DNA from: Oxalobacter formigenes
GTDB lineage: Bacteria; Pseudomonadota; Gammaproteobacteria; Burkholderiales; Burkholderiaceae_D
Reading direction: 5' to 3' (one strand)
Assembly: GCF_027158485.1 (NCBI RefSeq)
Contig: NZ_JAMKYJ010000011.1
DNA: 64,000 nucleotides
The notes under the pieces were generated by a model. It worked only from the letters and a program-made list of their open reading frames with translations. It ran no database searches and had not been told where the DNA came from. Shown here one piece after another: positions 1-8,528 of the stretch (its first letter is position 1; the number at the start of each line of letters is the position of its first letter). A program made the position numbers and the translations under genes.

Positions 1-497
1 TCCTTTTTCTTCAACTTCCCCAAAACGGAAAAAGGAGATTGAATGTTGTTTTTCAACTCACCCATTGAAGAATCGGGACAAACCTCATGTTTTGACGATA
101 AAGGCAAAGACAACAGGGCTTCGTCTTCAATCAAATCCAGAACATTTATTTTCCCGTCAGCGACGATAACTTCCACCGAGTCTTCATTACCGAGCGTTTC
201 TTCCATTTCATCGGCCTGTTCTTCGGTTTTTGCAACCAGAACCGTCGTTTCGGAATCGACGTCGAACACGAGCGGTGACAGACAGCGCTGACACATCAGG
301 TTGACCGTACCGGATACCTCCAGACTCAACTCTGGCTGATTTCGCTTGTTGACAGTACCCGTTACTTCCCATTTCAGCTCGCCCGCCTGATCGGCACAGA
401 CAGCTGAGAGCCGGTTCAATTCTGACAAGGAAGCGTTTCCCTTTAAAGATCCGCCGTTGCGACAAAATTCAAATGGATCGATCAAATATGAGTTCAT
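1..497 (-). CDS. yceD: YceD/DUF177 family protein, 3' end beyond window
   Basis: Reading leftward from an ATG at 497-495 gives an open frame of 165 codons that runs off the left edge without a stop. The protein begins MNSYLIDPFEFCRNGGSLKG and carries the CQRC motif near the middle, followed by an acidic C-terminal half, which is the pattern of the DUF177/YceD family. In most proteobacteria this gene lies just upstream of rpmF (ribosomal protein L32) and the fatty-acid genes plsX-fab, and is linked to 23S rRNA or ribosome biogenesis. Here rpmF would lie just outside the window. Only a few C-terminal residues should be missing, as the family is about 170 residues long. It is divergent from maf. 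Family assignment is confident; molecular role is not. Confidence 0.85.
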   Translation of the reverse strand, partial: MNSYLIDPFEFCRNGGSLKGNASLSELNRLSAVCADQAGELKWEVTGTVNKRNQPELSLEVSGTVNLMCQRCLSPLVFDVDSETTVLVAKTEEQADEMEETLGNEDSVEVIVADGKINVLDLIEDEALLSLPLSSKHEVCPDSSMGELKNNIQSPFSVLGKLKKK

Positions 498-597
498 AGC
501 TCGCAAAGAGCGGTAAATTCATAATTTTAACAAAATTATTTCTTATTAGTCAAAGCTTTAGTACACTAATTAATACACTCATATTCCACTGACCATT

Positions 598-1218
598 ATG
601 CTTCCCGATTCAACTCACAAACTCATACTGGCGTCCTCATCGAAATACCGCAAGGAATTACTGTCGCGACTCGGCTTCCCCTTTACAGCCATCAGCCCGG
701 ACATCGACGAAACCCCGTTTCCCGATGAAAAACCACAGGAAACAGCATCAAGACTGGCCTATCTGAAGGCAAAGGCCATAGGAATGCAGTATCCCGGTTC
801 CATCGTCATCGGATCGGATCAGGTGGCAGAATGCCAGGGAGAACAAATCGGAAAACCCGGCACCTTTGAAAAAGCGCTTGCCCAGTTGCAAAAAATGCGT
901 GGCCGGGAAGTCAATTTTCATACCGCCCTGTGCGTCTGGAACGGAATGGACGCCGATCCCGACAAGACCGCACAAAAAGAGATCGTCAAAACAGTCGTCA
1001 CCTTCCGGGATCTGCCCGACGAAGAACTGAAAGCGTATCTCAACATTGAAGAGCCATACGATTGTGCGGGAAGCGCAAAAAACGAGGCTCTCGGTATCGC
1101 CATTCTTGAAAAAATCGAAAGCAGCGACCCAACCGCCCTGACCGGCCTGCCTCTTATTGCCTTGACGACCATGTTGCGCCAATGCGGACTGTCTTTTTTT
1201 TCGGGAGCGGCAAAATGA
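598..1218 (+). CDS. maf: Maf-family nucleoside triphosphate pyrophosphatase (YceF type)
   Basis: The protein has 206 residues and starts with the Maf signature: LASSSKYRKELLSRLG near residue 11, then DIDETP and the IGSDQV motif near residue 65. Maf enzymes hydrolyse non-canonical or modified nucleoside triphosphates to the monophosphate plus pyrophosphate. IGSDQV, rather than the IGADTV of the YhdE branch, points to the YceF subfamily, which prefers 7-methyl-GTP; that preference is family knowledge. The stop codon overlaps the next start (ATGA at 1215-1218), so the two genes are probably co-translated. The gene is divergent from yceD, as in many Burkholderiales. The length is normal for the family. 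Confidence 0.93.
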   Translation: MLPDSTHKLILASSSKYRKELLSRLGFPFTAISPDIDETPFPDEKPQETASRLAYLKAKAIGMQYPGSIVIGSDQVAECQGEQIGKPGTFEKALAQLQKMRGREVNFHTALCVWNGMDADPDKTAQKEIVKTVVTFRDLPDEELKAYLNIEEPYDCAGSAKNEALGIAILEKIESSDPTALTGLPLIALTTMLRQCGLSFFSGAAK

Positions 1219-1964
1219 GCAAAGGCACTTTATACCTGATCCCCAATACATTGGGCGGCGATCACACCAATATGAGCCTGACTGACATGATTCCCGATTC
1301 AGTCAGTGAAATCACCGCGTCTCTCGACTGTTTCATTGCGGAAAACGCCAAATCAGCCCGTGCCCACCTGAAGCGGATTGCAGAAATATCTCCCCTGAAA
1401 CTGCCTCTCCAGCAAATCGACATTGCCGAGCTGAACATCCGCACAGACAAGGCAAAACTGCCGGAACTGCTGAAACCCTTACTGGATGGAAAAAACGTCG
1501 GCCTGATATCGGAAGCGGGTGTTCCCGCTGTCGCCGATCCGGGTGCCGATCTGGTGCGTCTCGCGCATGAAAAAAACATCCCCGTCAAACCACTGGTCGG
1601 CCCCTCTTCCCTGTTACTGGCCCTGATGGCAAGCGGCCTGAACGGCCAGAGTTTCGCCTTTAACGGTTATTTGCCTACCGATAACGAGCAACGCAGCCGT
1701 CAAATACGGGCCCTGGAAGAACGGTCGAGACACGACAGGCAGACCCAGATTTTCATTGAAACGCCTTACCGGAACGAGCCGTTTTTAAAGGCATTGTGCG
1801 CAGCTTGCCGCCCGGATACATTACTTTGCGTCGCAACCGACATGACTCTTTCTTCCGAGTCGGTCAGAACCCTGCCGGTTTCCGAATGGAAACAGCAAAT
1901 CGGAAAGGGAAAACTGCCGGATTTCCAGAAAAAACCGACTGTTTTCCTGTTTCTGGCAAACTAG
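1215..1964 (+). CDS. SAM-dependent methyltransferase, RsmI-like tetrapyrrole methylase fold
   Basis: The ATG at 1215 overlaps the maf stop by four bases, giving 249 residues (MSKGTLYLIPNTLGG...). The motif EAGVPAVADPGADLVRLA near residues 95-112 and the LVGPSSLLLALMASGL stretch after it match the SAM-binding and substrate regions of RsmI. RsmI is the 16S rRNA C1402 ribose 2'-O-methyltransferase. The N-terminus and the overall length differ from true RsmI (about 280-290 residues), so this is better read as the shorter RsmI paralogue commonly paired with maf in betaproteobacteria. Its substrate is unknown. An in-frame upstream ATG at 1182 lies inside maf and is less likely to be used. Confidence 0.8.
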   Translation: MSKGTLYLIPNTLGGDHTNMSLTDMIPDSVSEITASLDCFIAENAKSARAHLKRIAEISPLKLPLQQIDIAELNIRTDKAKLPELLKPLLDGKNVGLISEAGVPAVADPGADLVRLAHEKNIPVKPLVGPSSLLLALMASGLNGQSFAFNGYLPTDNEQRSRQIRALEERSRHDRQTQIFIETPYRNEPFLKALCAACRPDTLLCVATDMTLSSESVRTLPVSEWKQQIGKGKLPDFQKKPTVFLFLAN

Positions 1965-1985
1965 TTTCCTGATTGAAATATGGTT

Positions 1986-2879
1986 TCAGGACTTGCCAGT
2001 ACCCGCTTCAAGAAGGTAAGCGGCGCCACTGTCCTTTTGAAGGACAGAGACGAGATACGGCATCGTTTCCTTCAATTCCTCCGCCAGTTTCCAGGGCGGA
2101 TTGACGACAAACATGCCGCTTGAGACGAGGCCGAAACCGTCCGGAGTCTGGCTGCCAATCGAAAGCGTCACATTCAGCCATTCCTGATTGACTGTTTTTT
2201 TCAGACGTTCGGCAAAACGTTGCGATTCAGGCCTTTGCAAGACGGGATACCAGATAAGGTAGGTTCCCGTCGGAAAACGTTTCATTGCATCGGCCATGCT
2301 CTCGACGACTTTCTGGTAATCCATCTTGTTTTCATAAGGCGGATCGATCAGCACCACGGCCCTTCTGCCGGGAGGCGGCAATACTGCTTTCAATGCCGCA
2401 AACCCGTCATTCCGGTCTACGATGACCCGTTTTCCACGCCCGGCAGGGCGCCCGCCGCCCAGCTGTTCCTGTTTCGCCAATTCCTGAAAATTTTTGGCCA
2501 GATTCTGGATTTCCGCCGGATGCAGTTCATAAAGACGTAACCTGTCCTGTGAACGCAATACCTTTTCCGCTATGAAAGGGGAACCCGGATAATATTGGAG
2601 TCTGCCTGAAGGATTCATCTCACGAATCAGGTTCAGGTAATCCGCGATATGAGCGGGTGCCTCCTTTTCGGGCCATAATTTATGGATACCCGTTTCGGAT
2701 TCTGCACTTTTCTGCGCCTGTGCACCTTTTAAGGAATAAACCCCTGACCCTGCATGGGTATCGACATAAAACACCGGCGCTTCTTTCTGAATGGCATATG
2801 CAAGTGTCTGTATCAGCACGACATGCTTTAAAACATCTGCATGATTGCCTGCATGAAAAGCGTGTTGATAACTGAACAT
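1986..2879 (-). CDS. rlmJ: 23S rRNA (adenine(2030)-N(6))-methyltransferase RlmJ
   Basis: The 297-residue protein opens with MFSYQHAFHAGNHADVLKH, the characteristic N-terminus of RlmJ, a cytoplasmic enzyme that methylates N6 of A2030 in 23S rRNA. A DPPYE motif near residue 180 is the catalytic (N/D)PPY motif of N6-adenine methyltransferases. VDTHAGSGVYSL near residue 40 is the SAM-binding motif. The length is slightly above the E. coli enzyme (280). An internal run after residue 140, rich in Gly and Arg, is an insert relative to the E. coli protein as I remember it. The gene is convergent with the methyltransferase gene on its left, with only about 21 bases between stops. Confidence 0.95.
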   Translation of the reverse strand: MFSYQHAFHAGNHADVLKHVVLIQTLAYAIQKEAPVFYVDTHAGSGVYSLKGAQAQKSAESETGIHKLWPEKEAPAHIADYLNLIREMNPSGRLQYYPGSPFIAEKVLRSQDRLRLYELHPAEIQNLAKNFQELAKQEQLGGGRPAGRGKRVIVDRNDGFAALKAVLPPPGRRAVVLIDPPYENKMDYQKVVESMADAMKRFPTGTYLIWYPVLQRPESQRFAERLKKTVNQEWLNVTLSIGSQTPDGFGLVSSGMFVVNPPWKLAEELKETMPYLVSVLQKDSGAAYLLEAGTGKS

Positions 2880-2952
2880 ATGCCTGACCTTCTTTCAATT
2901 TGATAAAGTAAACGGCTATTTTAACTTCTGCCAAAACCTTGTTGTAAGGCTT

Positions 2953-3828
2953 TCAGAACATTTCCAGAAACAATTTTGCGGCTGCCGACAGTGGCTTGTC
3001 TTTTTTCCACAAAATGGCGGAGGACGATTGCAATTGGCAATTGGCAATTGCCATTGCATGAAAATCGCCGGAAGGCCTGACCGACAATGTCGATACCGGC
3101 AATATGGCGATGCCCAGTTCCGCTTCGACCAGTGAAAGTATCGCCGAGATATTGTCACTCTCGCAAAACACATCGGCATTCACTCCCTTGTTCTTCATTT
3201 CATCGATAACCATATCGTGACAATGAATCCCGGCCTGACGCTGCATCAATATAAGAGGGATACCCTCCAGCTCTTCCAGTCCGATATTGTCTTTTCCGAT
3301 CCATTTTGGATCGTCATTGCGCGAGACAGCCATCCATGATTCCGTCAACAGGGGTTTCGATTCATAAGACCCCATCGGCACCGGCAAACGGGCAATCCCG
3401 AATTCAATCATGTCCGCATTCAGCAATTCCAGAATGCGATACGTATTCCCTTCCCGCCACTGGAAGCGGACATGCGGATACTCTTGATGAAAACGCTTTA
3501 TTCTTTCCGGAATATAGATATTTCCGATGGCAGGAGGGCTGCCGATGGTCAACACGCCATTGACGCCATATTCCACGTCCCTGGCTTCGATGGCAGCCAC
3601 TTTCATCAACCCGAGAATCTGTTCGGCACGCTGGTAAAAAGCAAGCCCCGCCTTTGTCAGGGAGAGGCTGCGTGTATTCCGGTCAATCAGCTTCACACCC
3701 AATTCTTCCTCCAGCAGTTTGAGCTGGTAACTCAGGGGCGGCTGGGCGATATGCAATCTCTGGGCAGCCCGGCTGATCTGTCCTTCCTCGGCAATGGCGC
3801 AAAAATATCGCAATTGGCGAATATCCAT
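2953..3828 (-). CDS. LysR-family transcriptional regulator
   Basis: The 291-residue protein starts MDIRQLRYFCAIAEEGQISR. The winged helix-turn-helix at residues 1-60 contains AAQRLHIAQPPLSYQLKLLE, followed by an effector-binding domain from about residue 90. This is a full-length LysR-type regulator. It is divergent from the ketopantoate-reductase-like gene across a 139-bp AT-rich gap, so that gene is the likely target, a standard LysR arrangement. The inducer cannot be told from sequence. The N-terminal half resembles regulators of aromatic or organic acid catabolism, but this is weak evidence. Confidence 0.92.
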   Translation of the reverse strand: MDIRQLRYFCAIAEEGQISRAAQRLHIAQPPLSYQLKLLEEELGVKLIDRNTRSLSLTKAGLAFYQRAEQILGLMKVAAIEARDVEYGVNGVLTIGSPPAIGNIYIPERIKRFHQEYPHVRFQWREGNTYRILELLNADMIEFGIARLPVPMGSYESKPLLTESWMAVSRNDDPKWIGKDNIGLEELEGIPLILMQRQAGIHCHDMVIDEMKNKGVNADVFCESDNISAILSLVEAELGIAILPVSTLSVRPSGDFHAMAIANCQLQSSSAILWKKDKPLSAAAKLFLEMF

Positions 3829-3967
3829 TTGGCACCTCCAATTTATATTTAAATCATATTTATTATAAACAAAAAAAGTATTTTTTATATAAATAAGAGC
3901 TGTGTATACTCATATCAACATCACTTTTATTTCATCCGAACCTGTTGTGCCAAAAAGGAGACTGAAC
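3829..3967. promoter_or_regulatory. Divergent LysR/reductase control region
   Basis: This 139-bp gap separates two divergent genes and must hold both promoters. It is strongly AT-rich, particularly 3841-3900, with an imperfect inverted repeat of TTATA/TATAA type at about 3842-3868. That is a plausible LysR operator (family consensus T-N11-A inside a dyad), but no unique site can be fixed by eye. An AAGGAG ribosome-binding site lies at about 3954-3959, in front of the ATG at 3968. Confidence 0.5.
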
Positions 3968-4942
3968 ATGAAAATCTGTATATTCGGTGCCGGTGCCATC
4001 GGCGGTTATCTGGCAGTTGAACTGGCTCTGGCCGGAAATGAAGTCTGTGCTATCGCACGGGGCGACCATCTGGAAGCGATCAAAAAGAATGGCCTGACTC
4101 TCCGGATCGGCGGAAAAGAAAAAAATGCAAAGATTCCTGCCAGCAGCAACCCTGCCGATTTCGGGCCGCAAGACTATGTCATCTGCGCCCTGAAAGCCCA
4201 TCAATCTTATGAGTCAGCCGGGCAGTTCGCTCCGCTTTTGGGGCCGGATACAGCAATGGTTACCGCCATGAACGGCATTCCCTGGTGGTATTTTTACAAA
4301 AACGGCGGCGAATTCGACGGCCGTCATCTCGAATCGGTCGATCCCGGAGCAAAACAGTGGAAGTTGATCGGGCCGGAACGCGCTATCGGTTGCGTCGTCG
4401 ACCCAGCCTGTGAAATCATCGCTCCGGGTGTGGTTGAACATCATGAATTCAATCGCTTCATTCTAGGCGAACCCGACGGCAGCAAATCCGGCCGCGTCAT
4501 GGCGCTGTCGGAAGCTATGAAAGCGGCGAATTTCGACGCCCCCGTCCGTGACGCCATCCGATGGAACGTCTGGCTGAAATTGTGGGGTAACGTCTGTTTC
4601 AATCCGATCAGTGCCTTGACGCATACGACACTCGACCAGATCACGTCCGGCGATCTGGGCAAACTCTGCAGACAGGCCATGGTTGAAGCCAAAGCCGTTA
4701 CTGAAGCATTGGGCGTTTTCATTCCGGAAGAAATGATCGACAGGCGTCTGACTATAGCGGGCAAAGCGGTCGGACACAAAATGTCCATGCTGCAGGATCT
4801 GGAAAGAAACCGGTCGATGGAAATCGATGCACTGGTAACTGCCGTGCAGGAACTCGGCCGCCTGACCAACGTTCCGACTCCGACAATCGATATTCTGTTG
4901 ACACTGGTTCAGGCAAGAGGGCGGCAAGCCGGCCTTTATTGA
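3968..4942 (+). CDS. 2-dehydropantoate 2-reductase family (PanE/ApbA-like) oxidoreductase
   Basis: Translation from ATG 3968, preceded by AAGGAG, gives 324 residues. The N-terminal Rossmann motif is MKICIFGAGAIGGYLAVELA. The C-terminal all-helical domain contains KLWGNVCFNPISALT, the PanE catalytic-lysine/Asn region, and a distal RNRSMEIDALV-type motif. PanE reduces ketopantoate to pantoate with NADPH in the pantothenate/CoA pathway. Many bacteria carry several PanE-like paralogues acting on other 2-keto acids, and the divergent LysR regulator makes such a catabolic paralogue plausible here. The 22 codons upstream in the same frame lack a ribosome-binding site and do not resemble the family. 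Confidence 0.85.
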   Translation: MKICIFGAGAIGGYLAVELALAGNEVCAIARGDHLEAIKKNGLTLRIGGKEKNAKIPASSNPADFGPQDYVICALKAHQSYESAGQFAPLLGPDTAMVTAMNGIPWWYFYKNGGEFDGRHLESVDPGAKQWKLIGPERAIGCVVDPACEIIAPGVVEHHEFNRFILGEPDGSKSGRVMALSEAMKAANFDAPVRDAIRWNVWLKLWGNVCFNPISALTHTTLDQITSGDLGKLCRQAMVEAKAVTEALGVFIPEEMIDRRLTIAGKAVGHKMSMLQDLERNRSMEIDALVTAVQELGRLTNVPTPTIDILLTLVQARGRQAGLY

Positions 4943-4954
4943 AAACAGTCCGTT

Positions 4955-4993
4955 AAAACATCCTGCACTTCTTTAGTACAGGATGTTTTTTTA
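4955..4993 (+). terminator. Rho-independent terminator after the PanE-like gene
   Basis: An 11-bp stem (4955-4965 with 4979-4989) is followed by a T-rich tract. It lies 12 bases past the stop codon. Confidence 0.8.
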
Positions 4994-5216
4994 TTTCTTT
5001 TCGCCATTTATATTCCCGCCGGAAATCTTTTCACCATGATTTTCGCCAGACATTGCCCAAAAAGCGGCTAGCTTTTGATTTATTTGAACTTTATTCCTTC
5101 GCAAATCGATAAAAATATTGAAGAAAAGCGGTATCAATGCTTGCAGATTTATCCACAGGACTATTATCATATAGTTGTGCCAACAGCACATTTTCTTCTT
5201 TTGAATGAGGCTTAAC

Positions 5217-5681
5217 ATGCATAAACTTCTGGCCGCTATTTTCGTTGTCGCAGGATTCGCTCTTCCATTCACCTATGGATCTGCGCAGGCCAAACCTGTC
5301 ACCAAGTCCCAAAAAGCCAAAAAACCCGTCAAGAAAAAAACTGCTAAAAAAACACAGGCTGCACAAAAAGAAGAAGCAGTTGTCAATGTAGCGGGAATGA
5401 GCGGTTCACAATATAATTGTGAACTCGGCAATAAATTAACCGTTTACAAAAAATCCGACGATCCAAGTTACGTCAATCTTCAATGGCGAAACAAGATGCA
5501 CCGTATGCTGCGCACTGCAACAACCACAGGTGCCGAACGCTATGAAGATAAAAGCACTGGCCTTGTCTGGGTAAACATCCCGGCAAAAAGCATGCTCTTG
5601 GATAGCAAAAAAGGAAGCCAGCTGGCTAATGAATGCCGTAATCCTGAACAAAGAAAAGCTTTAGTGGCCGCAAAAAACTGA
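5217..5681 (+). CDS. Secreted MliC-like (C-type lysozyme inhibitor-like) protein with Lys-rich linker
   Basis: ATG 5217 is preceded by GAGG at 5207-5210 and gives 154 residues. Residues 1-25 form a signal peptide ending in AQA. A Lys/Ala-rich linker follows at about 26-55 and then a compact domain with Cys68 and Cys140. The pattern Y-x-C ... VYK ... SGARY-like (TTGAERYED) ... GLVWV ... DS-KG ... C resembles the MliC/PliC fold, which inhibits c-type lysozymes in the periplasm. The two cysteines would form the family disulfide. The basic linker is unusual and could bind peptidoglycan, nucleic acid or the inner leaflet; this is inference. The match is by motif only, and an alternative start at 5205 is possible. 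Confidence 0.55.
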   Translation: MHKLLAAIFVVAGFALPFTYGSAQAKPVTKSQKAKKPVKKKTAKKTQAAQKEEAVVNVAGMSGSQYNCELGNKLTVYKKSDDPSYVNLQWRNKMHRMLRTATTTGAERYEDKSTGLVWVNIPAKSMLLDSKKGSQLANECRNPEQRKALVAAKN

Positions 5682-5715
5682 ACTTTTAATTGTTTTTGTT
5701 TCAGTCTGACTGATG

Positions 5716-5736
5716 AATGGCCCGAAAAGGGCCATT
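5716..5736 (+). promoter_or_regulatory. Hairpin in the acnA 5' leader
   Basis: A perfect 8-bp stem (AATGGCCC at 5716-5723, GGGCCATT at 5729-5736) closes on a GAAAA loop and ends 6 bases before the GGAG of acnA. There is no long T-run, so it may be a weak terminator for the upstream gene or a leader structure for acnA. Confidence 0.5.
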
Positions 5737-5752
5737 CGTATTTGGAGTTTTC

Positions 5753-8476
5753 ATGTCTTGTTTCACACAGAATACCTATAAAGAATTTCCCGTCACCCAC
5801 GAAAAGAAGGGCCACTTCTACTCAATTCCCGCTCTGGGGAAAGAACTCGGTCTCGACTTGTCCCGCCTGCCAGTCTCCATCCGCATCGTTCTCGAATCCG
5901 TACTGCGCAATTGTGACGGCAAGAAAATCACGGAAGAACACGTGCGCCAATTGGCCAACTGGAAGCCGAATGAAGAACGGTCAAATGAAATTCCTTTCGT
6001 CGTTGCCCGTGTGATTTTGCAGGACTTTACCGGTATTCCGCTGCTTGTCGATCTCGCTGCCATGAGAAACGTTGCCGTCAAGACCGGCAAGAATCCGAAA
6101 AAGATCGAACCGCTGGTTCCAGTCGATCTGGTCGTGGATCACTCCGTCCAGATCGATTATTTCCGTCAGGACAATGCGCTGGACCTCAACATGAAGCTGG
6201 AATTCGACCGTAACCGAGAACGTTACCAGTTCATGAAATGGGGCATGCAGGCTTTCGATACATTCGGTGTCGTTCCTCCGGGTTTCGGTATTGTCCATCA
6301 GGTCAATATGGAATATCTGGCCCGTGGCGTCCACAAGCGTAATGACGCCGAAGCTGGCGACGTTTATTATCCGGATACACTGGTCGGTACCGACTCCCAT
6401 ACCACCATGATCAACGGCGTCGGCGTCGTAGGCTGGGGTGTCGGCGGTATTGAAGCGGAAGCGGGCATGCTCGGACAGCCGGTTTATTTCCTGACGCCTG
6501 ACGTCATCGGCATGAACCTGACCGGCAAACTGCGCGAAGGTTGCACCGCAACCGATCTGGTTCTGACCATTACCGAACTCCTGCGCAAGGAAAAAGTCGT
6601 CGGCAAGTTCGTCGAATTCTTCGGCGAAGGCGCGGCATCCCTGTCTGCGACCGACCGCGCAACGATTGCCAATATGGCACCGGAATATGGTGCAACCATC
6701 GGTTTCTTCACTGTCGATGAAGCCACGATCAGCTATTTCAAGAATACCGGCCGTACCGATGAAGAAGTGTCCGCCCTTGAATCCTACTTCAGGGCACAGG
6801 GCATGTTCGGCATTCCTAAAGCCGGCCAGATCGATTACACCCGCGTCGTCAATCTCGATCTCGGCAGCGTCACCGCTTCCGTTTCGGGCCCAAGACGGCC
6901 ACAGGATCGTATCGAACTGGGCAACCTGAAAAAACGCTTTACCGAATTGTTCAGCGCTCCTGTCAAGGACGGTGGTTTCAACAAGAAACCGGCTGATATG
7001 GAAGCGACCTATGTCAATTCCGACAACGTCGAGCTGAAAAACGGCGACATCCTGATCGCCGCCATCACCTCCTGTACCAATACCAGCAATCCTGCCGTTT
7101 TGCTGGCTGCAGGTCTTCTGGCGAAAAAAGCGGTCGAAGCCGGTCTTCAGGTTTCCCCACGCATCAAGACTTCGCTGGCTCCCGGTTCCAGAATCGTGAC
7201 CAACTATCTTGAGAAAGCCGGTCTGTTGCCTTATCTGGAAAAACTCGGTTTCAACGTGGCGGCTTACGGTTGCACCACCTGTATCGGCAATGCCGGTGAC
7301 CTGACTCCCGCGATGAACGAAGCCATCGTCAAGAACGATGTGGTCGCAGCAGCGGTACTGTCCGGCAACCGGAACTTCGAAGCCCGTATTCATCCGAACA
7401 TCCGCGCCAACTTCCTCGCTTCGCCTCCACTCGTCGTGGCCTATGCGATTGCCGGAAACGTCACACGCGATCTGACGACGGAACCGCTGGGCAAAGGCAA
7501 GGATGGCAAGGACATTTATCTGTCCGATATCTGGCCGACCTCGCATGAAGTGGCTGCGCTGGTTCCTCTGGCTCTGGATGCGCCTTCCTTCCGCAAGAAC
7601 TACAGCGACATCAAAACGGCTCCGGGCGAACTCTGGCAGAAAATTGCCGGTTTCGCGACAGGTGACGTTTACGACTGGCCACAATCGACCTATATTGCCG
7701 AACCACCTTTCTTCAGCGATTTCGGAATGGAACCGAATGCCGCTTCCGCCAATATTTCGGGAGCCCGTGCGCTGGCCCTCTTTGGCGACTCGATCACGAC
7801 CGACCACATTTCACCTGCCGGTTCGATTCAGGAAAAAAGCCCTGCCGGTCAATGGCTGATGGAACATGGCATTTCGAAAGCCAATTTCAACTCTTTCGGC
7901 TCCCGTCGCGGCAACCATGAAGTCATGATGCGCGGTACGTTCGGCAATGTCCGCATCAAGAACCAGATGTTGCCTGTCGGCCCGGATGGCAGCCGTCGTG
8001 AAGGCGGGTATACCCTGTATCAGCCGGGCGGAGAAGAAACGTCGATTTTCGACGCGGCCATGCGTTACCAGAAAGAAAACGTGCCGACCATCGTCATCGG
8101 TGGCGAGGAATACGGTACCGGTTCTTCCCGTGACTGGGCAGCCAAAGGGACGCAATTGCTGGGCGTGAAAGCGGTGATCGCCCGTTCATTCGAACGTATT
8201 CACCGTTCCAATCTGGTCGGCATGGCGGTTCTGCCACTTCAGTTCACCGGTAATGACAGTGCCGAATCGCTGGGACTGAAAGGTGATGAAACGTTCGATC
8301 TGACAGGACTGGACGACATCACCCCGTTGCAGGATGTAACGCTCGTCGTCCATCGTGCCGACGGGACAACGCAAAACGTGCCCCTGTTGCTTCGTATCGA
8401 CACGCCGATCGAGGTGGATTATTACCGTCATGGCGGTATTCTGCCATTCGTTTTGAGACAGTTGCTTTCAAACTGA
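5753..8476 (+). CDS. acnA: Aconitate hydratase A
   Basis: Translation from ATG 5753, with GGAG at 5743-5746, gives 907 residues, normal for AcnA/IRP-type aconitase (about 890-910). The enzyme interconverts citrate and isocitrate through cis-aconitate using a [4Fe-4S] cluster. The three cluster cysteines are visible in ITSCTNTSNP and GCTTCIGNAG. The swivel domain near the C-terminus carries GEEYGTGSSRDWAAKG. It stands alone rather than beside prpC or prpD, so it serves the main TCA or glutamate-supply function. The gene ends 8 bases before an exceptionally long perfect palindrome that should act as terminator. A longer in-frame start at 5717 overlaps the leader hairpin and lacks a ribosome-binding site. 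Confidence 0.97.
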   Translation: MSCFTQNTYKEFPVTHEKKGHFYSIPALGKELGLDLSRLPVSIRIVLESVLRNCDGKKITEEHVRQLANWKPNEERSNEIPFVVARVILQDFTGIPLLVDLAAMRNVAVKTGKNPKKIEPLVPVDLVVDHSVQIDYFRQDNALDLNMKLEFDRNRERYQFMKWGMQAFDTFGVVPPGFGIVHQVNMEYLARGVHKRNDAEAGDVYYPDTLVGTDSHTTMINGVGVVGWGVGGIEAEAGMLGQPVYFLTPDVIGMNLTGKLREGCTATDLVLTITELLRKEKVVGKFVEFFGEGAASLSATDRATIANMAPEYGATIGFFTVDEATISYFKNTGRTDEEVSALESYFRAQGMFGIPKAGQIDYTRVVNLDLGSVTASVSGPRRPQDRIELGNLKKRFTELFSAPVKDGGFNKKPADMEATYVNSDNVELKNGDILIAAITSCTNTSNPAVLLAAGLLAKKAVEAGLQVSPRIKTSLAPGSRIVTNYLEKAGLLPYLEKLGFNVAAYGCTTCIGNAGDLTPAMNEAIVKNDVVAAAVLSGNRNFEARIHPNIRANFLASPPLVVAYAIAGNVTRDLTTEPLGKGKDGKDIYLSDIWPTSHEVAALVPLALDAPSFRKNYSDIKTAPGELWQKIAGFATGDVYDWPQSTYIAEPPFFSDFGMEPNAASANISGARALALFGDSITTDHISPAGSIQEKSPAGQWLMEHGISKANFNSFGSRRGNHEVMMRGTFGNVRIKNQMLPVGPDGSRREGGYTLYQPGGEETSIFDAAMRYQKENVPTIVIGGEEYGTGSSRDWAAKGTQLLGVKAVIARSFERIHRSNLVGMAVLPLQFTGNDSAESLGLKGDETFDLTGLDDITPLQDVTLVVHRADGTTQNVPLLLRIDTPIEVDYYRHGGILPFVLRQLLSN

Positions 8477-8484
8477 GTCTTCTA

Positions 8485-8528
8485 AAACAGTAAAAAAGGG
8501 CCGCGATCGCGGCCCTTTTTTACTGTTT
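8485..8528 (+). terminator. Bidirectional terminator, perfect 44-nt palindrome after acnA
   Basis: Positions 8485-8506 are exactly complementary to 8507-8528 (22 bp, centre CGATCG). A-tracts on the left arm and T-tracts on the right flank the GC-rich core GGGCCGCG. It would work in either direction, although the right-hand neighbour also reads rightward. Confidence 0.9.

Noticed and set aside
11..40. Apparent stop at the end of the YceD-family gene at 11-13
   Set aside because: This came from miscounting the A-run near 29-33. With the correct count the frame stays open to the window edge.
5981..7807. Minus-strand open frame of about 600 codons inside acnA
   Set aside because: It is the antisense of a highly conserved enzyme and has no ribosome-binding site or recognisable domain.
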